A stretch of 57,941 nucleotides of DNA from an uncultured Lachnospiraceae bacterium (GCA_900317475.1 ONGY01000008.1:1-57941), one strand, 5' to 3'; counted from the first letter of the stretch, positions 9,482 to 19,121 are shown. Numbers and translations are program-made. The notes: generated by a model from the letters alone, not told the origin.

Positions 9482-11850
9482 GTGAGAAAAGCTTTGAAAA
9501 TAACAGAACTGCTGGACAGTGGATGGAGGTTCATAAAAGGAGACGATGCATGTTTTTCCGATCCGGATTATGATGACAGCGCCTTCAGACCGATCGATCT
9601 TCCGCATGACTGGGACACGGAGACGGAGCCGGACAGGAATGCCGCAAGCGGAGCGGGGGGCGGATACGAGGCCGGCGGAATCGGATGGTACCGCCTTCAC
9701 TTCACGCCGCCGGAAGGATTTCGGAAACTCCGGGATTATCTTTACTTTGAAGGCATATACATGGATGCCTCTGTGTGGCTGAACGGGGAGAAGATCGGCC
9801 GGCACGGATATGGTTACACAAGCTTTCGAATTCGAGATGGTACAGCGGCTCGGGAATTTACCGGGACGTCTGGTTCATCGGAACGGAGGAGGTGGCGCTC
9901 GATCTCTGGGGCGTTCGGTGCTGCACCAACGGAATCTACCCCGATGACAACTGTGCGGATCTTGAAATCCATGCCCGTGTCCGGAATGATTCCGCAATGC
10001 CTGTCCATGCGGACATCCGCTATCGCCTGCTGGATGGAGACGGCCGGGAGGCTGCAACAGCCGGAACGGCACTCTTCCTTGCACCAGGCACGTCGGAAGA
10101 TTCCATGGTCCGGCCTATGGTCAGGGAGCCGCATCTGTGGACCGTCGATGATCCTTATCTATATACCCTGGAGTACACCGTCCGTACGGAATCCGGAGAG
10201 AGTGATCATGGCATCTGCCGCGTGGGAATAAGGACAGCCGTGTTTGATGCGGACCGTGGCTTTCTTCTTAATGGAAAGCAGGTCAAGATCAAGGGAATGT
10301 GCGTCCACCACGACTGCGGTCTTGCCGGGGCTGCCGGGTACCGTGAGATCTGGGAGAGGAGACTTCGGAAACTGAAAGACATGGGATGCAACGGGATCCG
10401 CTGTGCCCACAATCCGCCGGATCCGGTTCTGCTCGATCTCTGTGATGAGATGGGGTTTCTTGTCATGGATGAAATCTTTGATGAGTGGTGTCTGTCAAAG
10501 AACAAGATCGACAATTATTATTCCCAGAATCTGAGCTACGGATCGGGGATGTTTTTCCCGGAAGATGCGCGAAAAGAGCTGGTCTCCATGCTGCGAAGAG
10601 ACTTCAATCATCCGTCGGTCGTCCTCTGGAGCATCGGAAACGAGATTCCGGAGCAGTCATCGGCGGGCGGGGTGAAAATCCTGCGGGAGCTTCAGAACCT
10701 CTGCCATGCAGAAGATCCCTCGCGGATGGTGACATCAGCCTGCGATGATATCGCGGCACCTGCGCCGATCCGCGCCAGAGATGAGTTCGTGAATGCGCTG
10801 GATGTCACGGGATACAATTATGTGGGCCGCTGGGGGAAGCGTGCGGAGACCTATTATGAGGAAGACAGGGAGAGATATCCCGGCCGGCGGTTCATCGGTA
10901 CGGAGAATCCGTCCGCCGGAGGACTCCGCGGGGATTACAGCACACCGGAAAACAGCCTTCATGACTACAGGACGGTCACGTTGAACTATGAATCCCTGTG
11001 GCGTTATGAGCGGATTCATGATTTTGTCGCGGGGGATTATCTCTGGACGGGAATCGACTATCTCGGAGAGGCAGAATGGCCGCACAGAGGGGCCCTGAGC
11101 GGTGTTCTTGATACAGCAGGATTTGAAAAGGATACCTACTATTTCTTCCGGTCCATCTGGAATGAAAAGGAAGTGACGCTTCACCTCCTTCCGCACTGGA
11201 ATATGACCGGCCGGGAAGGTGAATTTATACAGGTTCTTTGTTATACAAACTGTGATGCTGTAAAATTATTTCTGAATGGACGTTATGTCGGCATGCGCGC
11301 GTGCAGGAGCCAGCGGTTCGGCTGCACGAAGGTCTGGAATGAGAGACCGCTCTACATACCGACGACGAACGATCTGCATCTTTCCTGGGATGTGCCGTAT
11401 GAGCCGGGCGAACTTCGCGCGGAGGGGTATATCGGCACGGAGCTGGCTGCGGTGGAAGTGATCCGCACAACCGGACGGGCTGCATCGCTGCGGGCTTCTT
11501 CCGATGTCACTCATCTCGGGACGCTCCGCAGTACAGATGCTTCCATCGGAGGAAAGGCAGAAAGGCCGGATGTGGCGCAGATCGAACTTTCTGTTCTCGA
11601 TGCAGATGGAAATGAAATTCCGGATGCTGCACCCCTGATCCGGTGCGAAGTACAGGGCCCGGCGCATCTCCTCGGAATGGATGCCGGAGATCCGGACGAC
11701 CACACGGTCTACGCGAGCGGTATAAGGCGTATGAAGGCGGGCAGACTGCTCGCGACAGTTCTGGCGGATGCACCGGGGAAAGCAAGGGTGCGGTTCCATG
11801 CAGAGAATGAAACGATCGGAGATGCGGAAACAGAGCTTCTGATCGAATAA
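9482..11850 (+). pseudogene. GH2-family glycosidase (beta-galactosidase-like), deletion plus frameshift
   Basis: Glycoside hydrolase family 2 enzyme split over two frames. The first frame (GTG 9482, behind GAGGG) gives the sugar-binding domain up to 'HGYGYTSF' at 9826. The second frame resumes at 9829 with 'NSRWYSGSGIYRDVW' and runs to 11850. Family members carry about 25 residues between these two motifs, so a block of roughly 75 bp is missing as well as the frame changing. The catalytic domain is intact: acid/base Glu in 'VLWSIGNEIPE' and likely nucleophile Glu in 'RFIGTENPSAGG'. An ATG at 9775 in the second frame is only an accidental start. It sits with the importer and the LacI regulator, so it likely cuts the imported glycan. 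Either a real mutation or an assembly error. Confidence 0.85.
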
Positions 11851-11875
11851 TCGAGGCTTTACCAGGCGAGGTTTT

Positions 11876-12895
11876 ATGGGTGCAAGAGGGAAGATTACAG
11901 TCGAAGACATTGCGGATCATTTCCACCTCTCAAAGGCGACGGTGTCACGTGCACTTACTGGCAGGGGGAGAATCTCCGACAAAACCACACAGATGATCCG
12001 TCAGTACGCGGAGGAAAACGGATACCGGAAACCCGGCGCAGACAGAAAACTCAAGAAGGAAGCAGGAGACAGCGCCAGCGGCAACATTGCGGTCATTGTC
12101 CCCAACGATATGCTCAGGGAGTCCGGCTTTTTCTCACAGTGCCTTCTCGGGATTGCCGAGTCTGCCGCGCAGTCGGACTACGATGTCATCACGGTTGTAA
12201 CAAATCTATACGGCGGTGACCGTCTGCAGAATATTCTCGACAAGGGGAAGGTGGACGGAGTAATTCTGCTCCGCATCCTGGAAAACGACCGGAATGTCGC
12301 TATCCTGCGCCGATACAAAGTCCCCTTCGTGGAGATCGGCAGCAGCGGGCAGGATACGTATCAGGTGGATGTCAATTCACGGCTTGCTGTGAGAGAGCTC
12401 ACAGCGCATCTTCTGATATCCGGATATCACAGGCTGGCATTTCTTGGCGGAAGAGAGAGCATTGAGGTTGATCTGCAGCGGTATGAGGGGTTTCGTGAAG
12501 CCGTCATGTCCTATCAGGGTACTTTGAATCAGTCTCTGTATTACAGGAATGTGATCACACCGGAAGCATGCCGGCAGGCACTTGAAAATATTCTCATGAA
12601 CAAAATGGATGCCGTCGTCTGCTGCGATGATGTACAGTGTCACCAGGTGCTGGATATTCTGACGATGAAGGGAGTTTCTGTACCAGACGAGCTGGCGGTT
12701 GCTTCCTGCTACAACAACGTCTATCTTGACAATCACACGCCGCCGGTAACGGCAATCGATATTGATTCCCATGAAGAGGGAGTGATCGCCGGGAAGGTGA
12801 TGATCAATGTGCTGAAGGGCACGCAGAAGGAGAAGAAAATCCCGATCCCCTACAACATCCAGCTCCGGCAGTCCACGCGGAGCAGGATGCGCTGA
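11876..12895 (+). CDS. LacI-family transcriptional regulator
   Basis: Sugar-responsive repressor or activator of 339 residues. The N-terminal helix-turn-helix is 'TVEDIADHFHLSKATVSRAL' (about 8-27) with the hinge helix shortly after. A periplasmic-binding-protein-like sensor domain follows ('NIAVIVPND' to 'VTAIDIDSHEEG'). The ATG at 11876 follows GGCGAGG and lies 25 bp after the GH2 gene, so it is probably in the same operon. The likely target is this locus; I could not pick out a convincing LacI operator palindrome upstream of 5566. Complete. Confidence 0.9.
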   Translation: MGARGKITVEDIADHFHLSKATVSRALTGRGRISDKTTQMIRQYAEENGYRKPGADRKLKKEAGDSASGNIAVIVPNDMLRESGFFSQCLLGIAESAAQSDYDVITVVTNLYGGDRLQNILDKGKVDGVILLRILENDRNVAILRRYKVPFVEIGSSGQDTYQVDVNSRLAVRELTAHLLISGYHRLAFLGGRESIEVDLQRYEGFREAVMSYQGTLNQSLYYRNVITPEACRQALENILMNKMDAVVCCDDVQCHQVLDILTMKGVSVPDELAVASCYNNVYLDNHTPPVTAIDIDSHEEGVIAGKVMINVLKGTQKEKKIPIPYNIQLRQSTRSRMR

Positions 12896-12968
12896 GAGAG
12901 CGGGCGGAGATGGCGGAAGAAGTCCGAAAGAGATCTGTCAGAGCAGGAGCCTCTTCCCGGAACCGGAT

Positions 12969-13004
12969 GATTCGGAATCATTTGATTCGGAATCATTTGA
13001 TTCC
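12969..13004 (+). repeat. 15-bp tandem repeat, 2.4 copies
   Basis: GATTCGGAATCATTT occurs twice back to back (12969-12983, 12984-12998) and a third copy starts at 12999 (GATTCC). It lies in the gap between the LacI gene and tRNA-Trp. No function is assigned; slippage is a simple origin. Confidence 0.85.
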
Positions 13005-13041
13005 AGGAAGAGAAAACAATCCCGCGGGCAGGGAGTTCGAA

Positions 13042-13083
13042 GTCATCACTTTTGTCAGAAATATCGAGGTCATCACTTTTGTC
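13042..13083 (+). repeat. Two 15-bp direct repeats just upstream of the tRNA-Trp promoter
   Basis: GTCATCACTTTTGTC occurs at 13042-13056 and again, identical, at 13069-13083, 27 bp apart. The second copy abuts the -35 box of the tRNA promoter. The spacing is close to 2.5 helical turns. It may be a paired protein-binding site or a chance duplication. Confidence 0.8.
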
Positions 13084-13112
13084 TTGAACGCCTGAAATCC
13101 GTATGTTATAAT
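13084..13112 (+). promoter_or_regulatory. Sigma-A promoter for tRNA-Trp
   Basis: TTGAAC (13084-13089), a 17-bp spacer and a perfect TATAAT (13107-13112). The tRNA begins 16 bases downstream. Confidence 0.85.
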
Positions 13113-13127
13113 CCGATTCGTTGATAA

Positions 13128-13199
13128 AGAGGAATCGTCCAATGGCTAAGACTGCGGTCTCCAAAACCGCCAATGGGGGTTCGAATCCCTCTTCCTCTG
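13128..13199 (+). tRNA. tRNA-Trp (anticodon CCA)
   Basis: A 72-nt cloverleaf. The acceptor arm AGAGGAA pairs with TTCCTCT. The D arm is GTCC...AGAC with one mismatch. The anticodon stem GCGGT/ACCGC carries loop CTCCAAA with CCA at positions 34-36. The T arm GGGGG-TTCGAAT-CCCTC has one G-T pair. The discriminator is G. The 3' CCA is not encoded. It has its own promoter and terminator, so it is a single-gene unit. Confidence 0.95.
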
Positions 13200-13204
13200 G
13201 CCTG

Positions 13205-13236
13205 AAATCCTGCAGCTTCTGCTGCAGGATTTTTTG
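13205..13236 (+). terminator. Terminator of tRNA-Trp
   Basis: Perfect 12-bp stem AAATCCTGCAGC / GCTGCAGGATTT with a TTCT loop, running into a T-tract and a second T-run shortly after. Confidence 0.92.
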
Positions 13237-13340
13237 TGTTTTTTTGTCCATTTTTTAACAGAATTGTCTTTTCAGCTGGTTCCTTTGCCTTTTTATATGG
13301 AAGAGGATCAGAAGAGGATTGCCGGAACTGACTATCCCTT

Positions 13341-13368
13341 TTGATTTTAAAGGGCTATTATCTATAAA
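13341..13368 (+). promoter_or_regulatory. Probable promoter for the M24 peptidase gene
   Basis: TTGATT (13341-13346), 16-bp spacer, TATAAA (13363-13368). It leaves a leader of about 100 bases before ATG 13479. Confidence 0.5.
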
Positions 13369-13478
13369 TGTGCGCGGGAAGTGTGTGCTTCCAGCGTATA
13401 TGCCGGAGTTTTAAAGGAAAAACAGGAGGAAGGAAAAACGAAGTCCGGACCGGCCGGAGGTCGCAGAGGAGAATGATT

Positions 13479-14579
13479 ATGAATGACAGAATTGAAAAAG
13501 TACTTGCAAACATGAAGAAGGAAGGAATCTCACAGCTGATTGTCTCGGATCCTTCGAGTCTTTGGTATCTCACGGGGATCGGGTTCGACCCGTATGAGCG
13601 TCTTCTGGCTCTTCTCATCCGGGACAATGCAAGGCCTGTTTTCTTCCTCAACAACCTTTTCAATGTGCACGGCACTCCATTTGAGGAAGTCTGGTTTTCT
13701 GATACCGATGACTATATCGGAATGATGGCGAAGTACATTCGTCCGGGCAGGCTTGGCATCGACAAAACCTGGGCGGCCCGTTTCCTCATTCCTCTGATGG
13801 AGCGCTGCCCGTATGCAAAGCCGGTCATCGGCTCCGGATGTGTGGATGACTGCCGCGCTGTGAAGGATGAGTCGGAGATCGCAAAGATGACCGAGGCATC
13901 CCGTATCAATGATATCGTCAATGAACGCGCGTCGCGGTTTGTCAGCGAGGGCATGACCGAACGCCAGGTTGCCGACTTCATCGAGAAGGCATTTGTTGAG
14001 GAAGGCGCGGAAGGCCCATCCTTCACGACAATCGTCTCTTTCGGAAAGAATGCCGCAGACCCGCATCACGAGCCCGATGACACGGTTCTTAAGAGAGGAG
14101 AATGCGTTCTTTATGACATGGGATGCATAAAGGATCATTACTGCTCGGATATGACGAGAACTTTCCTCTGCGGGAACCCTGATGATCCGTCCGATGCAGA
14201 TAAAATTGATCCGGATTTCGTGAAGGTATACAACCTTGTCCGTGAAGCAAATGAGAAGGCCGAGAGTATGATCCGCCCCGGCGTCCGTTTCTGCGATATC
14301 GATGCAGTGGCACGGGACCTGATCACAAGTGCAGGCTACGGACCGCAGTTCAATCACCGCCTCGGCCACTTCATCGGCCAGTCGGAGCATGAGCAGGGCG
14401 ATGTGAGCGCGGTCAATACGTCCACTGCAAAGCCCGGCATGATCTTCTCGATCGAACCCGGAGTCTACATCGAAGGCCGTTTCGGTGTCCGCATCGAAGA
14501 CCTTGTTCTTGTGACAGAGACAGGACACCGCGTACTCAATCATGTCGACAAGAACCTCAAAGTTGTCGGAACAAGGTGA
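13479..14579 (+). CDS. M24-family aminopeptidase (Xaa-Pro peptidase)
   Basis: Metallopeptidase of 366 residues predicted to remove N-terminal residues next to proline. A creatinase-type N-terminal domain covers about residues 1-130 ('IEKVLANMKKEGISQLIVSD'). The pita-bread catalytic domain carries the metal ligands Asp in 'VLYDMGCIKDHYCSDMTR', His in 'RLGHFIGQSEHEQGD', Glu in 'FSIEPGVYIEG' and Glu in 'VRIEDLV'. The start is ATG 13479, seven bases after AGAGGAG; ATG 13473 is too close to that site, and the open frame upstream of it is not coding-like. Cytoplasmic. Complete. Confidence 0.92.
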   Translation: MNDRIEKVLANMKKEGISQLIVSDPSSLWYLTGIGFDPYERLLALLIRDNARPVFFLNNLFNVHGTPFEEVWFSDTDDYIGMMAKYIRPGRLGIDKTWAARFLIPLMERCPYAKPVIGSGCVDDCRAVKDESEIAKMTEASRINDIVNERASRFVSEGMTERQVADFIEKAFVEEGAEGPSFTTIVSFGKNAADPHHEPDDTVLKRGECVLYDMGCIKDHYCSDMTRTFLCGNPDDPSDADKIDPDFVKVYNLVREANEKAESMIRPGVRFCDIDAVARDLITSAGYGPQFNHRLGHFIGQSEHEQGDVSAVNTSTAKPGMIFSIEPGVYIEGRFGVRIEDLVLVTETGHRVLNHVDKNLKVVGTR

Positions 14580-14853
14580 AAAAATGCCGGCCCGGACTTC
14601 GAAGACCGAAAGAGAACATGCACCGGGCAGAGAAAAAACTGGTTCCGGCCCGGGATCAGTGTGCCTATATCGCCCTGCGGCAGAGCATAGTTTTGACGGT
14701 GCGGAAGTCCGATTAAATTGACAGAAAACTATAACAGAATCATCACACAAATATCATGTTTACTTGACAGATTGCCCACATTTGTCGGGTAGTATACAGA
14801 TAAGAATACAGGAAACGGGCTTTTTCCTGTAAATAAATCGGAGGTATTTCATT

Positions 14854-16068
14854 ATGAAAAAAGTAGCAAAGCCTTTTCTTACACTTGGCCTTGCAGCTCT
14901 GCTTGCTGTGACGTTGTTCACGGCACCGGTCATGACTGCAAAGGCTGCGTCATCGGACAGCAGTTCCGAGACGACAGTTGTTGCCGGCAGCGGCCTTACC
15001 ATGAGCACCGATTATCCGGGAGTCTCCGTACAGGCAGGCAATTCGGTCAGCTTCAGCCTTGATTTTGCCAATGGAAACAGCGGACAGATGGTCGAGCTCT
15101 CCAGCAAGTCCAGCAACGATGCCATCACGGGTTATTTCCAGGGCGGCAGCAATACCGTCAGCAGCGTCTACGTCAAGAACGGCATGAATGACGGGCTTGT
15201 TACTTATTCCGTCACGGTTCCGGATGACACAAAGGACGGAACCTATACCATCGACCTCACTGCAAAGGGTGAGAGCAATACCAGCACGCTTCGTCTGACA
15301 CTCAATGTCTCGGAGGTCAATCTCGGAGCCAGCACCATGAAATCGGATTATGAGGAGCAGGAAGGTTCTTCCAGCACCTCTTTCACATTCAACACCACCA
15401 TCACCAACAACGCGCTGGATACACAGTCTTACAGCCTTTCTGCTGATGCGCCGGACGGATGGACCGTAACCTTCACTCCTTCCGACGGAAGCTCGGCAGT
15501 CTCCTCCATCGATATTGATGGCGCTTCCTCTAAGACCATGACGGTCTCCGTAAAGCCGGCAGAGGGTGTGACCGCTGATACATATCCAATTACAATCAAC
15601 GCTAAATCCGCAAAAGAGAATCTCTCCGAGGATCTGACAGTTACCATAACAGGCGACTATACGATGACTCTCGCTACGCAGAATCAGACCCTTTCCTTCA
15701 ATGCCAAGGCAAACAAGGCGACGAACGTTGTCCTCGAACTCACCAATACCGGCAATGTCGCCATCAACAACATCAACCTGACTGCATCGACTCCGACCGA
15801 CTGGACCGTCGAATTTGATCAGAGCACCATTGATACCCTTGCAGCGGGTGACACCAAGACCATCACGGCTACGGTTACTCCTTCGAACTCCGCGATCAGC
15901 GGCGACTATGAAGTCGACATCACCGCAAAGGGCGACGAGGATTCGCAGACAACACAGTTCCGTGTCACTGTACAGACCCAGACGAGCTGGGGCATCATCG
16001 GCATCATCATTATTGTTGCCATCATTCTTGCTCTGGTCGGCGTCTTCAAGAAATTCGGGAGGCACTGA
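14854..16068 (+). CDS. Secreted NEW3/CARDB-like protein with C-terminal membrane anchor
   Basis: Cell-surface protein of 404 residues. It has a signal peptide ('MKKVAKPFLTLGLAALLAVT', cleavage after 'TAKA'), then two or three immunoglobulin-like beta domains of the NEW3 alpha-galactosidase-associated type ('QAGNSVSFSLDFANGNSGQ', 'FNTTITNNALDTQSYSL', 'VVLELTNTGNVAINNINL'), and a terminal hydrophobic span 'WGIIGIIIIVAIILALVGVF' with a basic tail. It is Ser/Thr-rich and has no cysteine. The ATPase gene starts four bases after its stop, so the three genes form an operon. Such surface proteins travel with ABC-2 transporters; the role is unproven. Confidence 0.85.
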   Translation: MKKVAKPFLTLGLAALLAVTLFTAPVMTAKAASSDSSSETTVVAGSGLTMSTDYPGVSVQAGNSVSFSLDFANGNSGQMVELSSKSSNDAITGYFQGGSNTVSSVYVKNGMNDGLVTYSVTVPDDTKDGTYTIDLTAKGESNTSTLRLTLNVSEVNLGASTMKSDYEEQEGSSSTSFTFNTTITNNALDTQSYSLSADAPDGWTVTFTPSDGSSAVSSIDIDGASSKTMTVSVKPAEGVTADTYPITINAKSAKENLSEDLTVTITGDYTMTLATQNQTLSFNAKANKATNVVLELTNTGNVAINNINLTASTPTDWTVEFDQSTIDTLAAGDTKTITATVTPSNSAISGDYEVDITAKGDEDSQTTQFRVTVQTQTSWGIIGIIIIVAIILALVGVFKKFGRH

Positions 16069-16071
16069 TCT

Positions 16072-17259
16072 ATGGAAACTGCAGAAAACAAAAACGCGGA
16101 CCTGACTGCTGAACCTTTGACAGAGGGAACGGCGGAAACTGCAGAAGCATCGGATACAGTGGAAGAGACGAACGAAAAGGAAAGCGCGAAAACCGATAAC
16201 AGCCGCAAGGCCGTCATTCTGACGTCCAATCTCTGCAAGAACTATGATGACGTCAAAGCAGTCGACAATCTTAACCTCGTCATTTACAGCGGTGAAATCT
16301 TCGGGCTTCTCGGACCGAACGGCGCCGGCAAGACGACCACGACCCTGATGCTCCTGGGACTTACCGAGCCTACATCCGGCCATGCCTACATTGACGGGCT
16401 CGACTGCCAGAGACAGTCGCTGCTCATCAAGGAGGAAGTCGGTTATCTTCCCGACAATGTCGGTTTTTATCCGTCTCTGTCCGGCCGCCAGAATCTGGTC
16501 TTCAGCGGCGAGATGAACGGCCTTACAGAGAAGGAAGCGCAGAAGAGAGCAGACGAAAACCTGAAGAAGGTTGGTCTTGAGTTTGCAGCGGACCGGAATG
16601 CGGGCACCTATTCAAGAGGTATGCGTCAGAGACTCGGCATTGCCGATGTCCTGATGAAAACGCCCAAGGTCATCATTATGGATGAGCCGACAGGAGGCCT
16701 TGATCCGCAGGGCACCAATGAGCTCATTGAAATGATCCGCGACCTTTCCGTCAAGGAAGGCATTACAATCCTTATTTCGTCCCATGACCTTTATCAGATT
16801 CAGAAAATCTGCGACCGGGTCGGTATTTTCGTCAAAGGCCAGATGATTGCCTGCGGCAGAATCAATGACCTCGGAAGACAGCTGATGAACGAAGGCCTCT
16901 ACATGTACGATGTTCTTGCGGAAAAGAACAATGACAGTCAGTGGGACCGCGACCTGGAAGATGCGGTCCGTGCTATTCCGGATATTACCCTGATGGGCAA
17001 AACGGCAAACGGTACGGTTCACGTCGAGGCGAAGCGCGATATCCAGAAGGAACTCGTGCGGATCCTCGTTGACAAGGACTACACGATCCGCAGTCTGCAC
17101 CAGCAGGGCGGCGATCTCGACGAGATCTACCGCAAGTACTTCGAGAAGGCGGAACGCGAGGAAGCGGAGAAAGCCGCGAAGGAAGAAGAAAAGAAACAGG
17201 CAAAGAAAGCAAAGAAGGGAGGCAGGTTCAATGGCACAGGCAAAGGCAGAAGAAAATGA
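16072..17259 (+). CDS. ABC transporter ATP-binding protein (ABC-2 type exporter)
   Basis: ATPase of 395 residues. An acidic, low-complexity N-terminal extension of about 45 residues precedes the domain. Walker A is 'GPNGAGKTTTTL', the signature is 'YSRGMRQRLG', Walker B is 'VIIMDEPTGGLDP' and the switch His is in 'ISSHDLYQI'. The C-terminal region past residue 270 is an added regulatory part ending in a Lys/Glu-rich coil. The ribosome site GGGAGG lies inside the end of the upstream gene. It overlaps the permease gene by 29 bases, so the two are translationally coupled. Confidence 0.93.
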   Translation: METAENKNADLTAEPLTEGTAETAEASDTVEETNEKESAKTDNSRKAVILTSNLCKNYDDVKAVDNLNLVIYSGEIFGLLGPNGAGKTTTTLMLLGLTEPTSGHAYIDGLDCQRQSLLIKEEVGYLPDNVGFYPSLSGRQNLVFSGEMNGLTEKEAQKRADENLKKVGLEFAADRNAGTYSRGMRQRLGIADVLMKTPKVIIMDEPTGGLDPQGTNELIEMIRDLSVKEGITILISSHDLYQIQKICDRVGIFVKGQMIACGRINDLGRQLMNEGLYMYDVLAEKNNDSQWDRDLEDAVRAIPDITLMGKTANGTVHVEAKRDIQKELVRILVDKDYTIRSLHQQGGDLDEIYRKYFEKAEREEAEKAAKEEEKKQAKKAKKGGRFNGTGKGRRK

Positions 17260-18307
17260 AACCGGTCTGACAAAAGACTTTAAGAAGCTCGGCCGGAATC
17301 TGCGCGAGTCTGCAAGAGAACGGAACAGCGAAGCGGCCAGAATCAACCGGCGCGGCCTCGGTGTGCTCTACCGCAAGGAACTTGCAGATCATCTTGAATC
17401 CACCAGATTTCAGATTCTGTTCGTGCTGTTTGCAGTCGTAACCGCATTTGCACTGAACGGAGCAATTTCCTCCCTTGCGTCGACGGCACAGCAGACCTCG
17501 GACGGGAAGACGGCCGTTTCGGAATTTCTGTTCCTCCGGATTTTCACGACGTCGGGAAACAATGTCTTTTCGTTCAGCACGTTCGTGGGATTCCTGGGAC
17601 CGATCATCGGCATCATGCTCGGTTTTGACGCGGTCAATGAAGAACTGGCGCAGGGAACGCTGAACCGTCTCGCCGCACAGCCGATCTACCGCGATACGAT
17701 TCTGATCGCGAAGTTCCTGGCAGGTGCAACCGTCATCGCGCTCACGGTATTCTCGCTCGGCGGATGGATGGTCGGCATTGCACTCATCCGGACAGGCCTC
17801 GTCCTCTCCGGTGAACAGGTCGCACGGATTGTAGTCTGGTTCCTGATGGCAACACTGTACATGTGCCTGTGGCTTGCAATGGCGGAATTTTTCTCCGTTG
17901 TATGCAGGCATGCGGCCACCAGTGCTCTGTGGTGCATCGCACTGTGGCTCGTTCTCCTGCTGTTTATGTCCATCATCGCAAGCGCCATTGCCGGATGGAT
18001 CTTTCCGACAACCGGGTATTACGCGCAGATCAACACATTCCGCAATTATGCGCTTCAGCTCGGAATCAACCGGATCTCGCCGTACTACATCTTCAGTGAG
18101 ATCACGACCATCCTCCTGAACCCCAATGTAAGCACGACCAATATTGTGTCACTGCTGCAGTCTTCGGAAGGTGCGATTGCAAGTTACCTTACCTTCGGAC
18201 AGAGTATGCTGCAGATCTGGCCGCATATTGTGTGTCTCCTTGCTGAGACCGCAGCCTTTTTTGCGGCGGCATATATCTGCTTCATGAACCGGGAGATCCG
18301 GGCGTAA
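17231..18307 (+). CDS. ABC-2 family transporter permease
   Basis: Membrane partner of the ATPase, 358 residues. A charged cytoplasmic N-terminus (about 1-50) is followed by six or so spans, the first 'FQILFVLFAVVTAFALNGAI'. The large extracellular loop after span 1 and 'NEELAQGTLNRLAAQPIYR' fit ABC-2 permeases such as those of the NatB/GldF group. The start is ATG 17231 behind GGGAGGCAGG; longer readings upstream lie inside the ATPase gene in another frame. The 18307 stop is followed by a - strand gene. Confidence 0.9.
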   Translation: MAQAKAEENETGLTKDFKKLGRNLRESARERNSEAARINRRGLGVLYRKELADHLESTRFQILFVLFAVVTAFALNGAISSLASTAQQTSDGKTAVSEFLFLRIFTTSGNNVFSFSTFVGFLGPIIGIMLGFDAVNEELAQGTLNRLAAQPIYRDTILIAKFLAGATVIALTVFSLGGWMVGIALIRTGLVLSGEQVARIVVWFLMATLYMCLWLAMAEFFSVVCRHAATSALWCIALWLVLLLFMSIIASAIAGWIFPTTGYYAQINTFRNYALQLGINRISPYYIFSEITTILLNPNVSTTNIVSLLQSSEGAIASYLTFGQSMLQIWPHIVCLLAETAAFFAAAYICFMNREIRA

Positions 18308-18325
18308 GCTTCCACCTTCCAAGGA

Positions 18326-19024
18326 TTATTCCCGGGATAATACGCGGATTCTCTGCCCTGTTTCTTCATCACCGGTCAGATCGTAAACCATGCGGTAGCA
18401 GTCAAGTGCCTGCTGCCGCATGGTTTTTCCTGTCTTTGAATTTCCGGCCTCTGACTGCGCTTCTTCCCCTGCCTTGTAGACAAGAGCCAGGGTAATTTTC
18501 GAAGGGCCTGCAGGGAATCCTGCATGGGAAATCTTTTCTGCAAGTTCGCCGGCGGTATAGTCCGGCATCTTTTTATTCATCGCTGTTTCAAGAAAATGAA
18601 TCTCATTTTCCGCAAGTTCACTTTTTTCATATAAAGTACTGTATCGATACAGTACGGCCGCAAGCCCGGGCTTATATGTTTCGAGAAAGTAATACCCGAG
18701 CCAGCGGTAATATTGTGCAATTTCCGCCCTTGTACAACAGAACGGATAAATTTCTTTTGTCTCATTCAGAAGATCATCATTTCTGTGCAGACGGAAATAG
18801 AGATCGATCAGATGAAAACGGATCTCTGTGCTGACCGGGTTATAATCCTCCGCCTCCTGGTAATACTGAAGCGCCGCCATGATTCCGCCCTTTGCATCCT
18901 CTTCCCGCGCTTTATCCAGAAGCGGTTTTACTTTATCTTCCCCGAGAATCTCATAGTCTTCCGGCTTAAAATAATATTCATAAAGAAATTGCTCGGCGAT
19001 GTGATAAATGCAGACCTGTTTCAT
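18326..19024 (-). CDS. TPR-like protein of unknown function
   Basis: Cytoplasmic all-helical protein of 232 residues. Segments such as 'GGIMAALQYYQEAEDYNP' and 'RFHLIDLYFRLHRNDDL' look like tetratricopeptide helices, and the C-terminus 'QQALDCYRMVYDLTGDEETG' is another. No enzyme motif is seen. The start is ATG at 19024 with AGAGAGGAG upstream on this strand; extending further upstream would run over a relic gene. It converges on the ABC-2 permease. No function is assigned. Confidence 0.7.
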   Translation of the reverse strand: MKQVCIYHIAEQFLYEYYFKPEDYEILGEDKVKPLLDKAREEDAKGGIMAALQYYQEAEDYNPVSTEIRFHLIDLYFRLHRNDDLLNETKEIYPFCCTRAEIAQYYRWLGYYFLETYKPGLAAVLYRYSTLYEKSELAENEIHFLETAMNKKMPDYTAGELAEKISHAGFPAGPSKITLALVYKAGEEAQSEAGNSKTGKTMRQQALDCYRMVYDLTGDEETGQRIRVLSRE

Positions 19025-19121
19025 TGTCAAAACTCCTCTCTGCGTCTTTCTGTGCGGCAGAATCATTATACAAAATCCGGACCGTCGGGAAAGCCCGGAG
19101 GGGCACTTTCCGCGCGGGTGA

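Noticed and set aside
9775-9828. Independent start for the second GH2 frame at ATG 9775
   Set aside because: The codons before 9826 do not match the family in this frame; they are the shadow of the first frame.
12910-13095. Open frame of 61 codons with repeated 'RNHLI' and 'EVITFV'
   Set aside because: The repeats in the peptide come from DNA repeats in a non-coding gap; there is no ribosome site and it runs into the tRNA promoter.
17069-17230. Longer N-terminus for the ABC-2 permease
   Set aside because: It is an Arg/Lys-rich shadow of the ATPase gene; ATG 17231 has a good ribosome site.
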